From positions 1 through 64,000 of the forward strand of contig NZ_QAAE01000011.1 of the NCBI RefSeq assembly GCF_003046585.1: a stretch of DNA of 64,000 nt. The letters are read 5' to 3'. Positions 20,332 through 30,541 of the stretch are shown piece after piece. Source of the DNA: Nitrosomonas aestuarii (GTDB lineage: Bacteria; Pseudomonadota; Gammaproteobacteria; Burkholderiales; Nitrosomonadaceae). Below the pieces are notes generated by a model. That model saw nothing but the letters and a program-made list of their open reading frames with translations. It made no database searches and had not been told where the DNA came from. How positions within the stretch are numbered: the stretch's first letter is position 1; the number at the start of each line of letters is the position of its first letter. The translations under genes and the position numbers were made by a program.

Positions 20332-22830
20332 TTATCCAATTTTGCGCAGGGTTAATAAGGGCGGTGTCGTTAATGTAGTACGCGTACCAATCATGCCGGC
20401 AGTCAATACGCCGAGGATACCAGTCAATATTCCGGCTATCCAGATAACAGGGTTAAATGTATATGTCAGATGCAAAACATGGCTGCCGATACCATAACCC
20501 AGTAAACTGGCGCCTGCAGACGCAAATAATCCGGCTAATCCGCCCAGTATGACAAATTCAGCAGCCCAGGCGCGTGTCAACTGTTTTCGTTTTGCACCAA
20601 GGGTGCGAAAAATGGCAGCTTCATAAATGCGTTCATCTTGAGTAGCCGCAATTGCTGCATAAAGAACAATAAAACCAGCAAGTAAAGTGAAGAGAAAAAC
20701 AAACTCAATGGCGCGGGATACTTGCTGAATCATCTCCTGCACCTGTTTTACAACCGCAGCAACGTCAATAACCAATATGTTTGGGTATTCTCCGACCAGT
20801 TCTTGTATCATTTTGCTCTCAGATGCAGGAAGATAAAAACTAGTGATATAGTTGACCGGATAGTTTTCCAGAAAACCGGGTGGCGCGACGACAAAGAAAT
20901 TCACACGAAAGGAATCCCATTCAACATTTCGCAAGCTGGTGATCTTGGCTGAAAAACTACTGCCGGCTATATCATAGGTTAACTGGTCGCCGAGCTTTAC
21001 TCGTAAAGTTCTGGCAATGCCTTCTTCAAGCGACAGTACAGCTTCCATGTGTTTCTCATCGTTGTGCCACCAGTCGCCTTGGAGGATCTGATTGTCATGT
21101 GGCAGTTCATCCATCCATGACAGATTAAAATCGCGTCTGATATGATTGGCTGCATGCGGATCATCATAATCGTCCGGCGTTATTTTTTTACCATTAATTT
21201 CAACTAGGCGTCCGCGCACCATTGGAAAAACAGGTGGTTGACCAATATCGTACTGGCTGAAAAGATTTTCCAGCAATGGCAGTTGATCGGGTTGGATATT
21301 GACTAAAAAGTGGTTCGGCGCATCAGGCGGCAGCGTTGTGTGCCAGTCTTCAATCAAATCATCCTGCACTAAAGTTAAGACAAGTAATGCCATAAATCCC
21401 AGCCCTAATGAAACGACTTGAACAATACTGGAAACAGCGCGCCGACGGATATTTGCAAGTCCATATCGCCAGGCGCCGCCTGCCTGATGCCGCAAGCCGG
21501 ACATTGCTTTGACCAGAAGCCAGCCAATCAGCCCAAAGATTGCAACAGCACTCACGAACCCTGCGATGATATAAAAACCCAACTTCAGATCGCCGGCTTT
21601 CCACAAAAATAACAGCGATAACGCGGTCAGGCCGAGCAGGTATGCTGTAACACTATGCGTGTTAGGTAATCCGATGTCCCGGCGTAAAACGCGCAATGCC
21701 GGAACACTGCGTAAATTAAGGATGGGGGGGAGCGCGAATCCGAGGAGCAATACTATGCTCACCAGAAAACCATGTGCGGCGGGTAACCAGGTCGGCATTG
21801 GCATTGTGGTATCAGCTAGTTCGGAAAGCCAGTTAGATAGAATTTCCTGCGCCGCATATGCAATCAAACAACCTAAGGCACTGGCAACAATACCCAGCGC
21901 CAAAAAATAGAATGCGTAGAGATTGAATAATCCACTTTGGCTGGCGCCCATGCTGCGCATGATGGCGCAGCCATCCAGATGGCGTTGTGTGAAACGGCGT
22001 ACCGATAACGCAATTGCGGCTGCGGCCAGAACAACACTGACAAGGGCGGCCAGATTCAAGAATTTTTCAGCACGTTCAAGTGCTGCTTTTATTTCAGGCC
22101 TTGCATCACGTATGCCTTCGATTCTTTCAACGGTTGTTTTCTGTTTCTCGGCCCAGTTTCGATAAGCCTCTACCGCGGTAAAATCACCCGCAATTAATAA
22201 CTGATAGGTTACACGACTGCCTTCCTGAACAAGTTGGGTTGCGGGTAAATCAGCAGCATTAATCATGACGCGGGGTGCCATATTGATAAAGCCGACAGAA
22301 TGATCGGGTTCACGCATGATCAATGCTGCAGCGGTAAGTTGAATAGCCCCAATTTCCAGCAGATCACCGCGTCTGAGATCCATGTGCGTCAACATTCTTT
22401 CGTCTACCCAAAGTGTGCCGGATGAGGGTATTTGAGTGGCAGCCCGGTTCTCCGGTTCGGTGGAAGTGCCTGCGAGATAAAGTTTACCGCGCAAGGGGTA
22501 GCCGTCCGTAACCGCTTTAACCTGAACGAGTTGGTTGGCATCGCCATTGGAAACCATGCTGGGAAATTGTGTGACCGATGCGGTTTTGAGACCGCGACGT
22601 TGCGCTTCGAGCGCGTATTGTTCAGAGAGCGGACGGGTTGAAATAATCAGTAAATCCGCTCCCAGTAATTGATTACTTTCCTGGGATAATGTTTTGTCTA
22701 CACGATCTGCAAAAAAACCGACCGTCGTCATACCGCTGACCGCAATAATGAGCGCAAGCACCAGAACATACAATTCACCTGCGCGCCAATCGCGACGCAA
22801 CATCAATAAAGATAATCTAAAATAACGCAT
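20332..22830 (-). CDS. ybbP: FtsX-like ABC transporter permease (YbbP type)
   Basis: An 832-residue inner-membrane protein with the layout of YbbP: an N-terminal helix (about 17-38), a large periplasmic region, four helices in the middle (about 260-460) with an FtsX domain, a second periplasmic region (about 510-690), and a C-terminal FtsX domain of three helices ending near 820. Such permeases work with a small ATPase (YbbA) in moving lipids or lipoproteins, or in mechanical signalling across the envelope. No ATPase gene is next to it here. I use ATG 22830; the TTG just before it is less likely. Confidence 0.88.
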   Translation of the reverse strand: MRYFRLSLLMLRRDWRAGELYVLVLALIIAVSGMTTVGFFADRVDKTLSQESNQLLGADLLIISTRPLSEQYALEAQRRGLKTASVTQFPSMVSNGDANQLVQVKAVTDGYPLRGKLYLAGTSTEPENRAATQIPSSGTLWVDERMLTHMDLRRGDLLEIGAIQLTAAALIMREPDHSVGFINMAPRVMINAADLPATQLVQEGSRVTYQLLIAGDFTAVEAYRNWAEKQKTTVERIEGIRDARPEIKAALERAEKFLNLAALVSVVLAAAAIALSVRRFTQRHLDGCAIMRSMGASQSGLFNLYAFYFLALGIVASALGCLIAYAAQEILSNWLSELADTTMPMPTWLPAAHGFLVSIVLLLGFALPPILNLRSVPALRVLRRDIGLPNTHSVTAYLLGLTALSLLFLWKAGDLKLGFYIIAGFVSAVAIFGLIGWLLVKAMSGLRHQAGGAWRYGLANIRRRAVSSIVQVVSLGLGFMALLVLTLVQDDLIEDWHTTLPPDAPNHFLVNIQPDQLPLLENLFSQYDIGQPPVFPMVRGRLVEINGKKITPDDYDDPHAANHIRRDFNLSWMDELPHDNQILQGDWWHNDEKHMEAVLSLEEGIARTLRVKLGDQLTYDIAGSSFSAKITSLRNVEWDSFRVNFFVVAPPGFLENYPVNYITSFYLPASESKMIQELVGEYPNILVIDVAAVVKQVQEMIQQVSRAIEFVFLFTLLAGFIVLYAAIAATQDERIYEAAIFRTLGAKRKQLTRAWAAEFVILGGLAGLFASAGASLLGYGIGSHVLHLTYTFNPVIWIAGILTGILGVLTAGMIGTRTTLTTPPLLTLRKIG

Positions 22831-23071
22831 CAAAATGCCTACTCGATGTTAATTGAAAGTCAATCAATGTGCCCTTGCCCTGAATGTTGTGCCGTGGCAC
22901 TATATTTCAGATATCGATCTTAAAACTGGATCGGATTGATTGTTCTATGGATTAAGGAGTTCTCAGCACATATCAAAATCTATTTGAATCTGACAGGTAT
23001 AGAAACTTTGTAATAGTCAACGTTAAAACACAAAAGCATGATTATAAATCAGATTGCTATAGGAGTGATAC

Positions 23072-23652
23072 GTGACTGATGACAAGACTGTCAGAAACAG
23101 AGGAAATTGGAGAGATTGGATATATTAAGCAGGCTCTGCTTCAGCGATCAGTTTGATTCGCACCACCATGGGATTGGTTGATGGAGCCTTCGAAAAGCAT
23201 CGTACCAAAGTAATGCGACTTTGTGAATCAGGTACTTTCGGTTTTTTAACATACTGGGTATTTAAGTCAGTGTACGTATCGGTTGCCGTGACTGCGCAAG
23301 CTACACAGGCGATTAAGCAATACAGCAGCTACTTGAATTTCACCGTGCGACTGCTCGACATTTTGAAAACCCGCATGGGCAGATACTATGAAGCCGCGCT
23401 GGACACTTCAGCCGCGGCAGGATTTAAGGAACTGACTGAGTCGCCAGTTCTGTGGAAAAATCTTAAACCGGAACAAAAAGCCTTGGCACAGCTGTTGCTG
23501 GGCCAAATCGACTCAATACAGGGCAAAATCTGATACAGGCGTTACAGGCATTGGAAAGTCTGGTCGATAGTCCGGGTTTGCCCAGTAAACTGGATGGTTG
23601 GAAAGCGCTGACCAGGAAAATGAATGAGTCTGGTTTACCTGATCAATCGTAA
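23072..23652 (+). pseudogene. decayed gene of unknown family
   Basis: A GTG at 23072 with an AGGAG site opens a frame of 18 codons that ends at TAA (23126-23128). The same frame then continues uninterrupted to TGA at 23531. A shift to the -1 frame near 23521 extends the protein by 43 codons to TAA at 23650, with coherent helical sequence (LIQALQALESLVDSPGL). Joined, it would be about 193 residues, mostly helical, with a hydrophobic stretch near 55-75. I do not recognise the family. One nonsense and one frameshift lesion suggest recent inactivation. The first stop could be a single C-to-T change in a Gln codon. Confidence 0.55.
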
Positions 23653-23708
23653 TGAGTTTGTTGATAGACGTTTCATTGGGTTGCTGTTTTAGCTGATGTT
23701 TTTATTGG

Positions 23709-23737
23709 TTGATTTATTTTTAAAGTTTTGCTAGGCT
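23709..23737 (+). promoter_or_regulatory. possible sigma-70 promoter of the guanidine cluster
   Basis: TTGATT (23709-23714) and TAGGCT (23732-23737) are separated by 17 bases. The -35 box is fair and the -10 box poor. A start site near 23744 would place the riboswitch right at the 5' end of the transcript, which fits. This is a weak match taken together with its position. Confidence 0.3.
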
Positions 23738-23764
23738 ACAAAGCAATGATGTTTAGTCATTGGG

Positions 23765-23895
23765 AAACTAGGGTTCCGGCCTCAAATGGAAGTTAGCAGT
23801 TAGAGGCGACTGGTTCGAGAGTTTCCGGTCTTGTTTTAATGATCTCATTTCAGGTCTTAACGAGGCTCCACGGAGGGATAAAAGCCCGGGAGATA
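23765..23895 (+). ncRNA. guanidine-I riboswitch (ykkC class)
   Basis: The hallmark conserved blocks of the ykkC/guanidine-I aptamer appear in order: ACTAGGGTTCCG (23767-23778), GACTGGTTCGAGAG (23808-23821), then CACGGAGGGATAAAAGCCCGG (starting near 23869) and GGAGAT. These are the most constrained segments of the class. Binding of guanidinium turns on downstream genes. The ATG of the permease gene lies 92 bases after the aptamer. I did not find a clear intrinsic terminator in that stretch, so the expression platform is unresolved. The permease, carboxylase and hydrolase genes that follow match the known guanidine-degradation regulon. Confidence 0.93.
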
Positions 23896-23986
23896 AGCGT
23901 GTGTATGCTGTTGTATGTTGCGGGCATATTTACACATTTAATTCCCGTTTTGCGGTTTATATCCGTTTCGTTAAGGAGTTTGCGTT

Positions 23987-25447
23987 ATGTCGGTTTCATC
24001 ACAGAAAAAAAATTCATATCAGGACATGCAGGCACCGCCTGAAATGCTGCATCGCAGCATGGGTGTCTGGCACAGTTTTACCCTGGGTTTTGCGGTTGTA
24101 TCGCCCGTAGTCGGACTTTATGCCATTATCGGCGTCCAGACAACTGTAACCGGTGGCGGCTGGTTCGCCGCATTGCTCATTTGCCTTGTCATGCAACTGC
24201 TGGTTGCAACTGTTTATGCAGAGTTGTCGTCTCAATTTCCGATTGCTGGCGGCGCTTACAAGTGGGCGCGACAGTTGGGTGGTGTTACCGCAGGACAATA
24301 TGCAGGCGTCATCTATGTCAGTTCCACCATCGCCATGTTGACGACAACGGCTTATACCGGCGGTATCTGGCTTGCAACTTTCTGGGGATCGGTCGGTGGC
24401 GGCGGACCCATGATGGTATTCTGGGGAGCAGTTTTCTTGTTGCTTTGCATGTTGCTGAATCTGGCACATGTTAACGTATTCAAATCAATCATCGCGTTAG
24501 GTGTTTATGCCGAATTTATCGGCTCATTTGGCATTGCAGTGCTGCTGTTTTTCTTTTTCCGTCAGCATGGTTTCTCGGAACTGTTTCAGCACATGGGCAC
24601 CGGTACCGCACCAACGGAAATGGCGGCTTTTATGACGGCGCTGGCTATCGCCGGCTGGGCGTTTATTGGATTTGACGCTTGTTCCACCACGGCTGAAGAA
24701 ACGCATAATCCCAAACGCATGGTGCCACGGGCAATTTTTCTCGCACTGAGTGCTGTGGGTACCGTGGTATTGTTCAATTCCGCTTCGTTAATTCTTGCCT
24801 TCGATCACGATACGCTGGTCAATACCAGTAAAACAGCCGATCCGGTAACGCCATTGATTGCTGAAAGCTTCGGCGACTGGGTTGAAAAGCCTTTTTCAGC
24901 CATCGTGATGATCGCTTTTCTTGCCTGTGGTGCATCGGTTGTAAAATATACGTCACGTATCATCTTTTCCATGTCTCGCGAAGGCAATATGCCATCCATG
25001 CTATCCCACGTTACGGCCGACAAAACGCCACGTAATGCAGTATTGTTCACGGTAACCATGGCGGGACTCGGTTTGTTGCTGGGACTCAATGACGGTGCTG
25101 TGGCGACAGTGATTGCCTTTGGCACGGGCGGTTTATATGCCATGTTCGCGATGACTACCGGTGTTGGCTTATTTACCCGACTAACCGGACGATGGAATCC
25201 CGCGCTTGGTGAGCTGAAACTTGGTGTGTGGGGATTGGTGATCAATGCGGTGGCTTTTGTCTGGTCGTTATTTGAACTGATTAATATTGCCTGGCCGCGG
25301 TCTTATGCGGTTTCAGCGGATGCGCCCTGGTGGCAGTTATGGGCGATACCGCTGGTATTAGGGAGCATTCTGGGTGTGACTACAGTGTACATTCTGATCA
25401 ATAAAGTGCGTAAAAATAAAGCAACCGGTTTTAAAAGGAGACAGTGA
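23987..25447 (+). CDS. APC-superfamily permease, probable guanidine importer
   Basis: A 486-residue inner-membrane transporter with about 12 helices, of the amino acid-polyamine-organocation superfamily. Family features are the unwound first helix (GFAVVSPVVGLYAIIG), the FPIAGGAYKWARQLGG stretch, and GWAFIGFDACSTTAEETHNPKR in the middle. Members next to urea carboxylase genes are annotated as urea or amino acid permeases. Being first behind a guanidine-I riboswitch, its cargo is most likely guanidine. The ATG follows AAGGAG. Its stop overlaps the next start region (GTGATGA), so the cluster is translationally coupled. Confidence 0.85.
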   Translation: MSVSSQKKNSYQDMQAPPEMLHRSMGVWHSFTLGFAVVSPVVGLYAIIGVQTTVTGGGWFAALLICLVMQLLVATVYAELSSQFPIAGGAYKWARQLGGVTAGQYAGVIYVSSTIAMLTTTAYTGGIWLATFWGSVGGGGPMMVFWGAVFLLLCMLLNLAHVNVFKSIIALGVYAEFIGSFGIAVLLFFFFRQHGFSELFQHMGTGTAPTEMAAFMTALAIAGWAFIGFDACSTTAEETHNPKRMVPRAIFLALSAVGTVVLFNSASLILAFDHDTLVNTSKTADPVTPLIAESFGDWVEKPFSAIVMIAFLACGASVVKYTSRIIFSMSREGNMPSMLSHVTADKTPRNAVLFTVTMAGLGLLLGLNDGAVATVIAFGTGGLYAMFAMTTGVGLFTRLTGRWNPALGELKLGVWGLVINAVAFVWSLFELINIAWPRSYAVSADAPWWQLWAIPLVLGSILGVTTVYILINKVRKNKATGFKRRQ

Positions 25448-26178
25448 TGAATCAAGACAATATATTTCTTTGGCAGGAACATGTGCCGGGCGGATGCCAC
25501 TGGTCGGGAATCGTGCGCCGCGGTACGACATTGCGTATGACTGATTTGGACGGTGGTGCCAATGCTGCGGTACTGTTCTATAACCGGGAAGAAAAGCTTG
25601 AACGTTACAACATGGCCGATACACTGAAGTCACAGCATACTTTTTATTTGACCGTGGGTCATGCCTGCCATTCCGATATGGGGCGAATATTTTGCTGTAT
25701 TACTGCCGATTCTGGTGGCTGGAACGATACAGTTTGCGGTTTGAGCGACGCTGCGCTAATCCAGCAGAAATATGGTATTGCACGCTATCAGGAACACCGC
25801 AACCAGATGCATCGCAGCGGCCTGGAGGGTTTGTTGATCGAGCTGGGTAAATGGGGACTCAGTCGACGCGACATAGTTTCCAATATTAATTTTTTCAGCA
25901 AGGTTACTGCTGACGCTGCAGGAGATCTGACGTTTCACGCCTACAGCAATAATGCTGGAGACTATGTTGATTTGAGTTTTGAGATGGATACGCTGATGGT
26001 GTTGTCAACAGCACCGCATCCAATGGATACGGCTGAATCCTACCAGCCGGGTGCAGTGAATCTGGCATTGTTTACGACGCCGCCTGAGACCACTGATGCA
26101 TGTGCGCGTATTGCTGAAAACATACGGGGTCTGCAAAATACGCAACGTTTTTACGCTTGCTGCGGAGGTGAAATATGA
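25447..26178 (+). CDS. cgdA: urea carboxylase-associated protein 1 (carboxyguanidine deiminase subunit)
   Basis: A 243-residue DUF1989-family protein, UAAP1 type. It shares the fold blocks [38 protein letters not shown] and [13 protein letters not shown] with the next gene, so the two are paralogues. Cys and His residues in the GRIFCCI and TVCGLSDA region are candidates for metal binding. In the characterised guanidine pathway the UAAP pair forms carboxyguanidine deiminase (CgdAB), turning carboxyguanidine into allophanate and ammonia. The ATG at 25447 has a GGAG site inside the permease gene's end, and the gene overlaps the next by four bases. Subunit naming is by analogy. Confidence 0.82.
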   Translation: MNQDNIFLWQEHVPGGCHWSGIVRRGTTLRMTDLDGGANAAVLFYNREEKLERYNMADTLKSQHTFYLTVGHACHSDMGRIFCCITADSGGWNDTVCGLSDAALIQQKYGIARYQEHRNQMHRSGLEGLLIELGKWGLSRRDIVSNINFFSKVTADAAGDLTFHAYSNNAGDYVDLSFEMDTLMVLSTAPHPMDTAESYQPGAVNLALFTTPPETTDACARIAENIRGLQNTQRFYACCGGEI

Positions 26179-26834
26179 ACATGCACAATCTGACTGAAAG
26201 TGTGCTTGATCCCAATCAGGCTATGACGAATGAAGTGTGTGCAGCCGGAGAGCCGTGGGTTAAACAGGTGAATAAAGGGCAGACTTTCAGAATTGTTGAT
26301 CTGGAAGGCAACCAGGCGGTTGATACCTTATTCTTTAATGCTAAACATGCTTTGGAGCGCTACAGCGCTACAGATACGATACGCCGGCAGAATAGACTCT
26401 ATCTGACCACAGACAGCAAACTATACTCGAATTTCGGTAATGTGATGCTGACCATCGTGGCAGACACATGCGGACGCCACGATACGCTGGGCGGGGCTTG
26501 CGCCGCAGAGAGCAATACCGTTCGTTATGCATTGGAAAAATATCCCATGCACAGTTGCCGTGATAATTTTCTGCATGCACTTGCGCATGATCCACTATGC
26601 GAACAACTGGGCATGAGCAAACGCGATTTGCCGAGCAATATTAATTTTTTCATGAATGTTCCGGTGACTGAAAATGGTGAACTTGAATTTGTCGACGGCC
26701 TTTCCGCGCCCGGTAAATATGTCGAGATGCGTGCCGAGATGGATGTCATGGTATTGATCTCGAACTGTCCGCAGCTCAATAACCCATGCAATGCTTATAA
26801 TCCCACACCCATTCGTTTGTTGATCTGGGATTAA
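26175..26834 (+). CDS. cgdB: urea carboxylase-associated protein 2 (carboxyguanidine deiminase subunit)
   Basis: A 219-residue DUF1989 protein, UAAP2 type, paralogous to the upstream gene: [37 protein letters not shown] and [13 protein letters not shown] align block for block. It carries the [13 protein letters not shown] segment with conserved Cys and His. It is expected to pair with UAAP1 as the deiminase that acts between the carboxylase and allophanate hydrolase. The ATG follows GGAGGTG and overlaps the UAAP1 stop by four bases. The carboxylase gene starts 62 bases later. Confidence 0.82.
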   Translation: MNMHNLTESVLDPNQAMTNEVCAAGEPWVKQVNKGQTFRIVDLEGNQAVDTLFFNAKHALERYSATDTIRRQNRLYLTTDSKLYSNFGNVMLTIVADTCGRHDTLGGACAAESNTVRYALEKYPMHSCRDNFLHALAHDPLCEQLGMSKRDLPSNINFFMNVPVTENGELEFVDGLSAPGKYVEMRAEMDVMVLISNCPQLNNPCNAYNPTPIRLLIWD

Positions 26835-26896
26835 TATAGTTGCGTCAATGAGTTGTCAATAAATGTCGCTTGAATGAATTGACTGAGGGGTTGAGT

Positions 26897-29800
26897 ATGT
26901 TTAAAAAAGTATTGATTGCCAATCGTGGCGCAATTGCCTGTCGGATTATACGGACGCTACGCCGTATCAATGTAAAAAGTGTTGCGGTATATACAGATGC
27001 CGATGAATTGTCGCGGCATGTTTTGGAAGCGGATGAAGCGTATTGTATTGGCAGTGGTGCAGTGGCTGACAGTTATTTATGTACAGATAAAATACTGGAA
27101 GTTGCTCAGCAGGCGGGTGCACAGGCGATTCACCCCGGATATGGGTTTCTCAGTGAAAATGCGGATTTTGCCGAGCAGTGCGCGGCGCATCATATTTGCT
27201 TTATTGGACCCAGTCCGGCGCAAATGCGCACTTTCGGTTTAAAGCACACTGCGCGTGAACTGGCAAAGAAAAATCGGGTGCCGCTGCTGCCTGGTACAGA
27301 TCTTCTGGATAGCCTTGATGAGGCGTTGCATGCGGCAGCACATATCGGTTTTCCGGTCATGCTGAAAAGCACTGCCGGCGGTGGCGGTATCGGTATCCGT
27401 TTATGCTGGAACAAAGAAGAATTAATTGAATCTTACGATGCAGTCAAATATCTGGCGCAGAATAATTTTAAAGATGCCGGTCTGTTCCTGGAGAAATTTG
27501 TTGAAAATGCGCGCCATATCGAGGTGCAGATTTTTGGTGACGGCAAGGGCGACGTAATTGCGTTAGGTGAACGTGATTGTTCGATGCAGCGGCGTAATCA
27601 GAAAGTGGTTGAAGAAACGCCTGCACCGAATCTTGCATCCGATGTTCGCCAAGCTTTACTGGAAGCTGCTGTAAGGCTTGGTAAGTCAGTTAACTATCAA
27701 TCCGCCGGGACAGTGGAATATATTTTTGATGCATCCAGCAATGCATTTTATTTTCTGGAGGTCAATACACGCTTACAGGTTGAGCATGGCGTGACGGAAG
27801 CTGTTACAGGGGTTGACCTGGTGGAATGGATGGTGCGCCAGGCTGCAGGAGACATGCCACCGTTAAATTCATTTGAGATTGCGCTATCCGGTTGGGCCAT
27901 GCAGGTGCGCGTCTATGCCGAAAATCCAACCAAGGAGTTTCAACCTTCGAGCGGTACGCTCACGGAAGCTAAATTTCCTGTCATAGCCCGTGTTGAAACC
28001 TGGGTGGAGCGTGGTGTCGAAATTTCTCCATTCTATGATCCAATGCTGGCAAAAATTATTGTGCATGCACCGGAACGCGATGAAACAATCGACTGCCTGT
28101 TTAACGCACTCGATAAGACGTCGCTACATGGAATTGAAACCAATCTGGATTATCTAAAACAAATACTGCGCAGCACCGCATTTCATGAAGGAAAACACAA
28201 TACCAATTTTTTAAATGGCTTTCATTATATTGCACAAACAATTGATGTATTGAGTCCCGGTGTACAAACCACGATACAAGATTATCCTGGACGGCTTGGA
28301 TATTGGCATATTGGTGTACCGCCTTCAGGGCCTATGGATTCATACGCATTTCGCTTGGCTAATCGTCTGGTAGATAATGCTGAAGACAAAGCAGGACTCG
28401 AAATTACCCTTGCGGGCCCGACATTAAAATTCAACTGTGACAGCATTATTGCAGTTGCTGGTGCATCAATTGATGTACGCCTCGATGGAGAATCGCTGGC
28501 GCTCTGGCAACCACATCAAATTAAAGCAGGCGCGGTACTTCAATTTGGAAAAACTGGTGATCATGGTTGCCGGGCATATCTTGCAGTTCAAGGCGGTTTT
28601 CAGGTGGCTGATTACTTGGGGAGCAAATCAACTTTTACGCTGGGTCAGTTTGGCGGGCATGCCGGGCGTGTATTACGTAGCGGCGATGTATTGCATATTC
28701 CGGCAAAGCAGGATTATACACCTCAACCACTGCCGCAAGAACTGATTCCACACTATACCGACAATTGGGATATCGGTGTGCTATATGGTCCGCATGGTGC
28801 GCCTGATTTTTTTACGGATGCGGATATGCGTAATTTTTTTGCAACCGGGTGGAACGTGCACCATAATTCCAGTCGAACCGGCGTACGTTTACTCGGACCG
28901 AAGCCACAATGGGCACGCAGCGATGGTGGCGAAGCCGGGCTGCACCCGTCCAATATTCACGACAATGCTTATGCAGTCGGTGCAGTGGATTTTACCGGTG
29001 ACATGCCGGTGATTTTAGGGCCGGATGGCCCCAGTCTGGGTGGTTTTGTCTGTCCGGTAACAATTGTACAAGCGGAATTGTGGAAATTGGGACAACTCAA
29101 ACCTGGCGATACCATACGATTTAATCTGTTATCGATGGAACAAGCACTGGTTTTGGAAAAACACCAGAATGCATCCATTCAGGAGCTGCGTCCGCTAACG
29201 GCACCTGCGCCAGTATCAGCGGCTCTCTCAACACAGTCAAAGGCGGGTACCCAGAAGCTGGGTAGCCCTGTGCTACATACGATTCCAGAAAGCGAACAAT
29301 CAGTGCAGGTTGCTTATCGCCAGTCCGGTGATAAAAATTTGCTGGTTGAATACGGCCCGTTGGTGCTTGATTTAAATCTTCGCTTTCGCGCCCATGCCTT
29401 AATGGAATGGATTCAAAGTGCGCTGAATTCAGGTGATTTGTATGGTGTCTTAGATCTGACTCCCGGTATCCGTTCACTACAGATACACTTTGATTCGCAA
29501 GCGCTGCCACGTGAACAGTTGCTGGACTTTCTGATTGCTGCGGAATCAAAATTACCGGCGACTGAGGAAATGGAAGTGCCTACTCGTATCGTGCATTTGC
29601 CATTATCTTGGGATGATGCGGCAACGCGACTTGCAATCGAGAAATATATGCAGTCAGTGCGTAAGGATGCACCCTGGTGTCCAAGTAACATTGAATTTAT
29701 TCGCCGTATTAACGGGCTTGACAGTGTCGAAGCGGTGCAACGGATTTTGTTTGAAGCGAGCTATCTGGTCATGGGTCTTGGTGATGTATATCTGGGTGCG

Positions 29801-30538
29801 CCGGTTGCCACACCCGTAGACCCGCGCCATAGACTGGTTACCACTAAATACAATCCGGCGAGAACATGGACACCCGAGAATGCAGTTGGTATCGGCGGTG
29901 CATATTTGTGTGTATATGGCATGGAAGGTCCCGGCGGTTATCAGTTCGTTGGCCGTACGATACAAATGTGGAATCGTTACCTTCAAACTAAAGATTTTGT
30001 AGATGGCAAACCCTGGTTGCTGCGCTTTTTTGATCAGATTCGCTTTTATCCGGTGAGTGAAAGCGAGTTATTGACGCTACGAAAAGATTTTGTAACCGGA
30101 CGATTCAAGCTGCGCGTCGAAGAAGCCACTTTCAGTCTAAAGCAATATAACCGATTTTTGCAGCAAAACGGCACATCCATTAAAGCTTTTAAAGACGGTC
30201 AGCAGGCTGCATTTGAAGCCGAACGTGAACGCTGGAAAATAAGCGGCCAAACAGAATATGTCAATGAAGACAGCCTGGAAGAAGCTGATGCTCAGAGCGA
30301 GTTGGATATGCCGGAAGGCGCTTGTGTGGTTGGCTCGCATATTACAGGAACGGTCTGGAAAATACTGGTTAAGGAAGGACAGTCGGTAACAGCGGGAGAT
30401 TCACTCGTTGTCGTTGAATCCATGAAAATGGAATTTTCTGTAGATGCGACAGTAAGCGGCACAGTACGGCAGATTTCGTGTAAAGCGGGTGGCTATGTGT
30501 CCACCGGGCAAATGTTGCTGGTGATACAGGAGGATTGA
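26897..30538 (+). CDS. biotin-dependent carboxylase of the urea carboxylase family (probable guanidine carboxylase)
   Basis: A 1213-residue multidomain ligase. Order: biotin carboxylase (about 1-445, starting [16 protein letters not shown], with a GGGGIGIR glycine loop and [16 protein letters not shown]); carboxyltransferase built of KipA/AHS2-like (about 460-750, [19 protein letters not shown]) and KipI/AHS1-like (about 800-1010) domains; and a C-terminal biotinyl domain with the biotin Lys near 1177 in ESMKME. It uses ATP and bicarbonate to carboxylate urea or guanidine. Riboswitch control and UAAP partners favour guanidine. The ATG at 26897 follows GAGGGG; an earlier in-frame start at 26870 adds nine non-conserved residues. 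Confidence 0.9.
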   Translation: MFKKVLIANRGAIACRIIRTLRRINVKSVAVYTDADELSRHVLEADEAYCIGSGAVADSYLCTDKILEVAQQAGAQAIHPGYGFLSENADFAEQCAAHHICFIGPSPAQMRTFGLKHTARELAKKNRVPLLPGTDLLDSLDEALHAAAHIGFPVMLKSTAGGGGIGIRLCWNKEELIESYDAVKYLAQNNFKDAGLFLEKFVENARHIEVQIFGDGKGDVIALGERDCSMQRRNQKVVEETPAPNLASDVRQALLEAAVRLGKSVNYQSAGTVEYIFDASSNAFYFLEVNTRLQVEHGVTEAVTGVDLVEWMVRQAAGDMPPLNSFEIALSGWAMQVRVYAENPTKEFQPSSGTLTEAKFPVIARVETWVERGVEISPFYDPMLAKIIVHAPERDETIDCLFNALDKTSLHGIETNLDYLKQILRSTAFHEGKHNTNFLNGFHYIAQTIDVLSPGVQTTIQDYPGRLGYWHIGVPPSGPMDSYAFRLANRLVDNAEDKAGLEITLAGPTLKFNCDSIIAVAGASIDVRLDGESLALWQPHQIKAGAVLQFGKTGDHGCRAYLAVQGGFQVADYLGSKSTFTLGQFGGHAGRVLRSGDVLHIPAKQDYTPQPLPQELIPHYTDNWDIGVLYGPHGAPDFFTDADMRNFFATGWNVHHNSSRTGVRLLGPKPQWARSDGGEAGLHPSNIHDNAYAVGAVDFTGDMPVILGPDGPSLGGFVCPVTIVQAELWKLGQLKPGDTIRFNLLSMEQALVLEKHQNASIQELRPLTAPAPVSAALSTQSKAGTQKLGSPVLHTIPESEQSVQVAYRQSGDKNLLVEYGPLVLDLNLRFRAHALMEWIQSALNSGDLYGVLDLTPGIRSLQIHFDSQALPREQLLDFLIAAESKLPATEEMEVPTRIVHLPLSWDDAATRLAIEKYMQSVRKDAPWCPSNIEFIRRINGLDSVEAVQRILFEASYLVMGLGDVYLGAPVATPVDPRHRLVTTKYNPARTWTPENAVGIGGAYLCVYGMEGPGGYQFVGRTIQMWNRYLQTKDFVDGKPWLLRFFDQIRFYPVSESELLTLRKDFVTGRFKLRVEEATFSLKQYNRFLQQNGTSIKAFKDGQQAAFEAERERWKISGQTEYVNEDSLEEADAQSELDMPEGACVVGSHITGTVWKILVKEGQSVTAGDSLVVVESMKMEFSVDATVSGTVRQISCKAGGYVSTGQMLLVIQED

Positions 30539-30541
30539 AAA

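Noticed and set aside
23839..24110. Two open frames of 67 and 69 codons over the riboswitch and permease start
   Set aside because: They overlap the conserved aptamer sequence and the good ribosome site of the permease; the protein sequences look random.
26897..30538. Plain urea carboxylase for urea use
   Set aside because: Not excluded by sequence, but the guanidine-I riboswitch and UAAP partners fit the guanidine pathway better. No urea-specific partner (urease genes, urea ABC transporter) is in the window.
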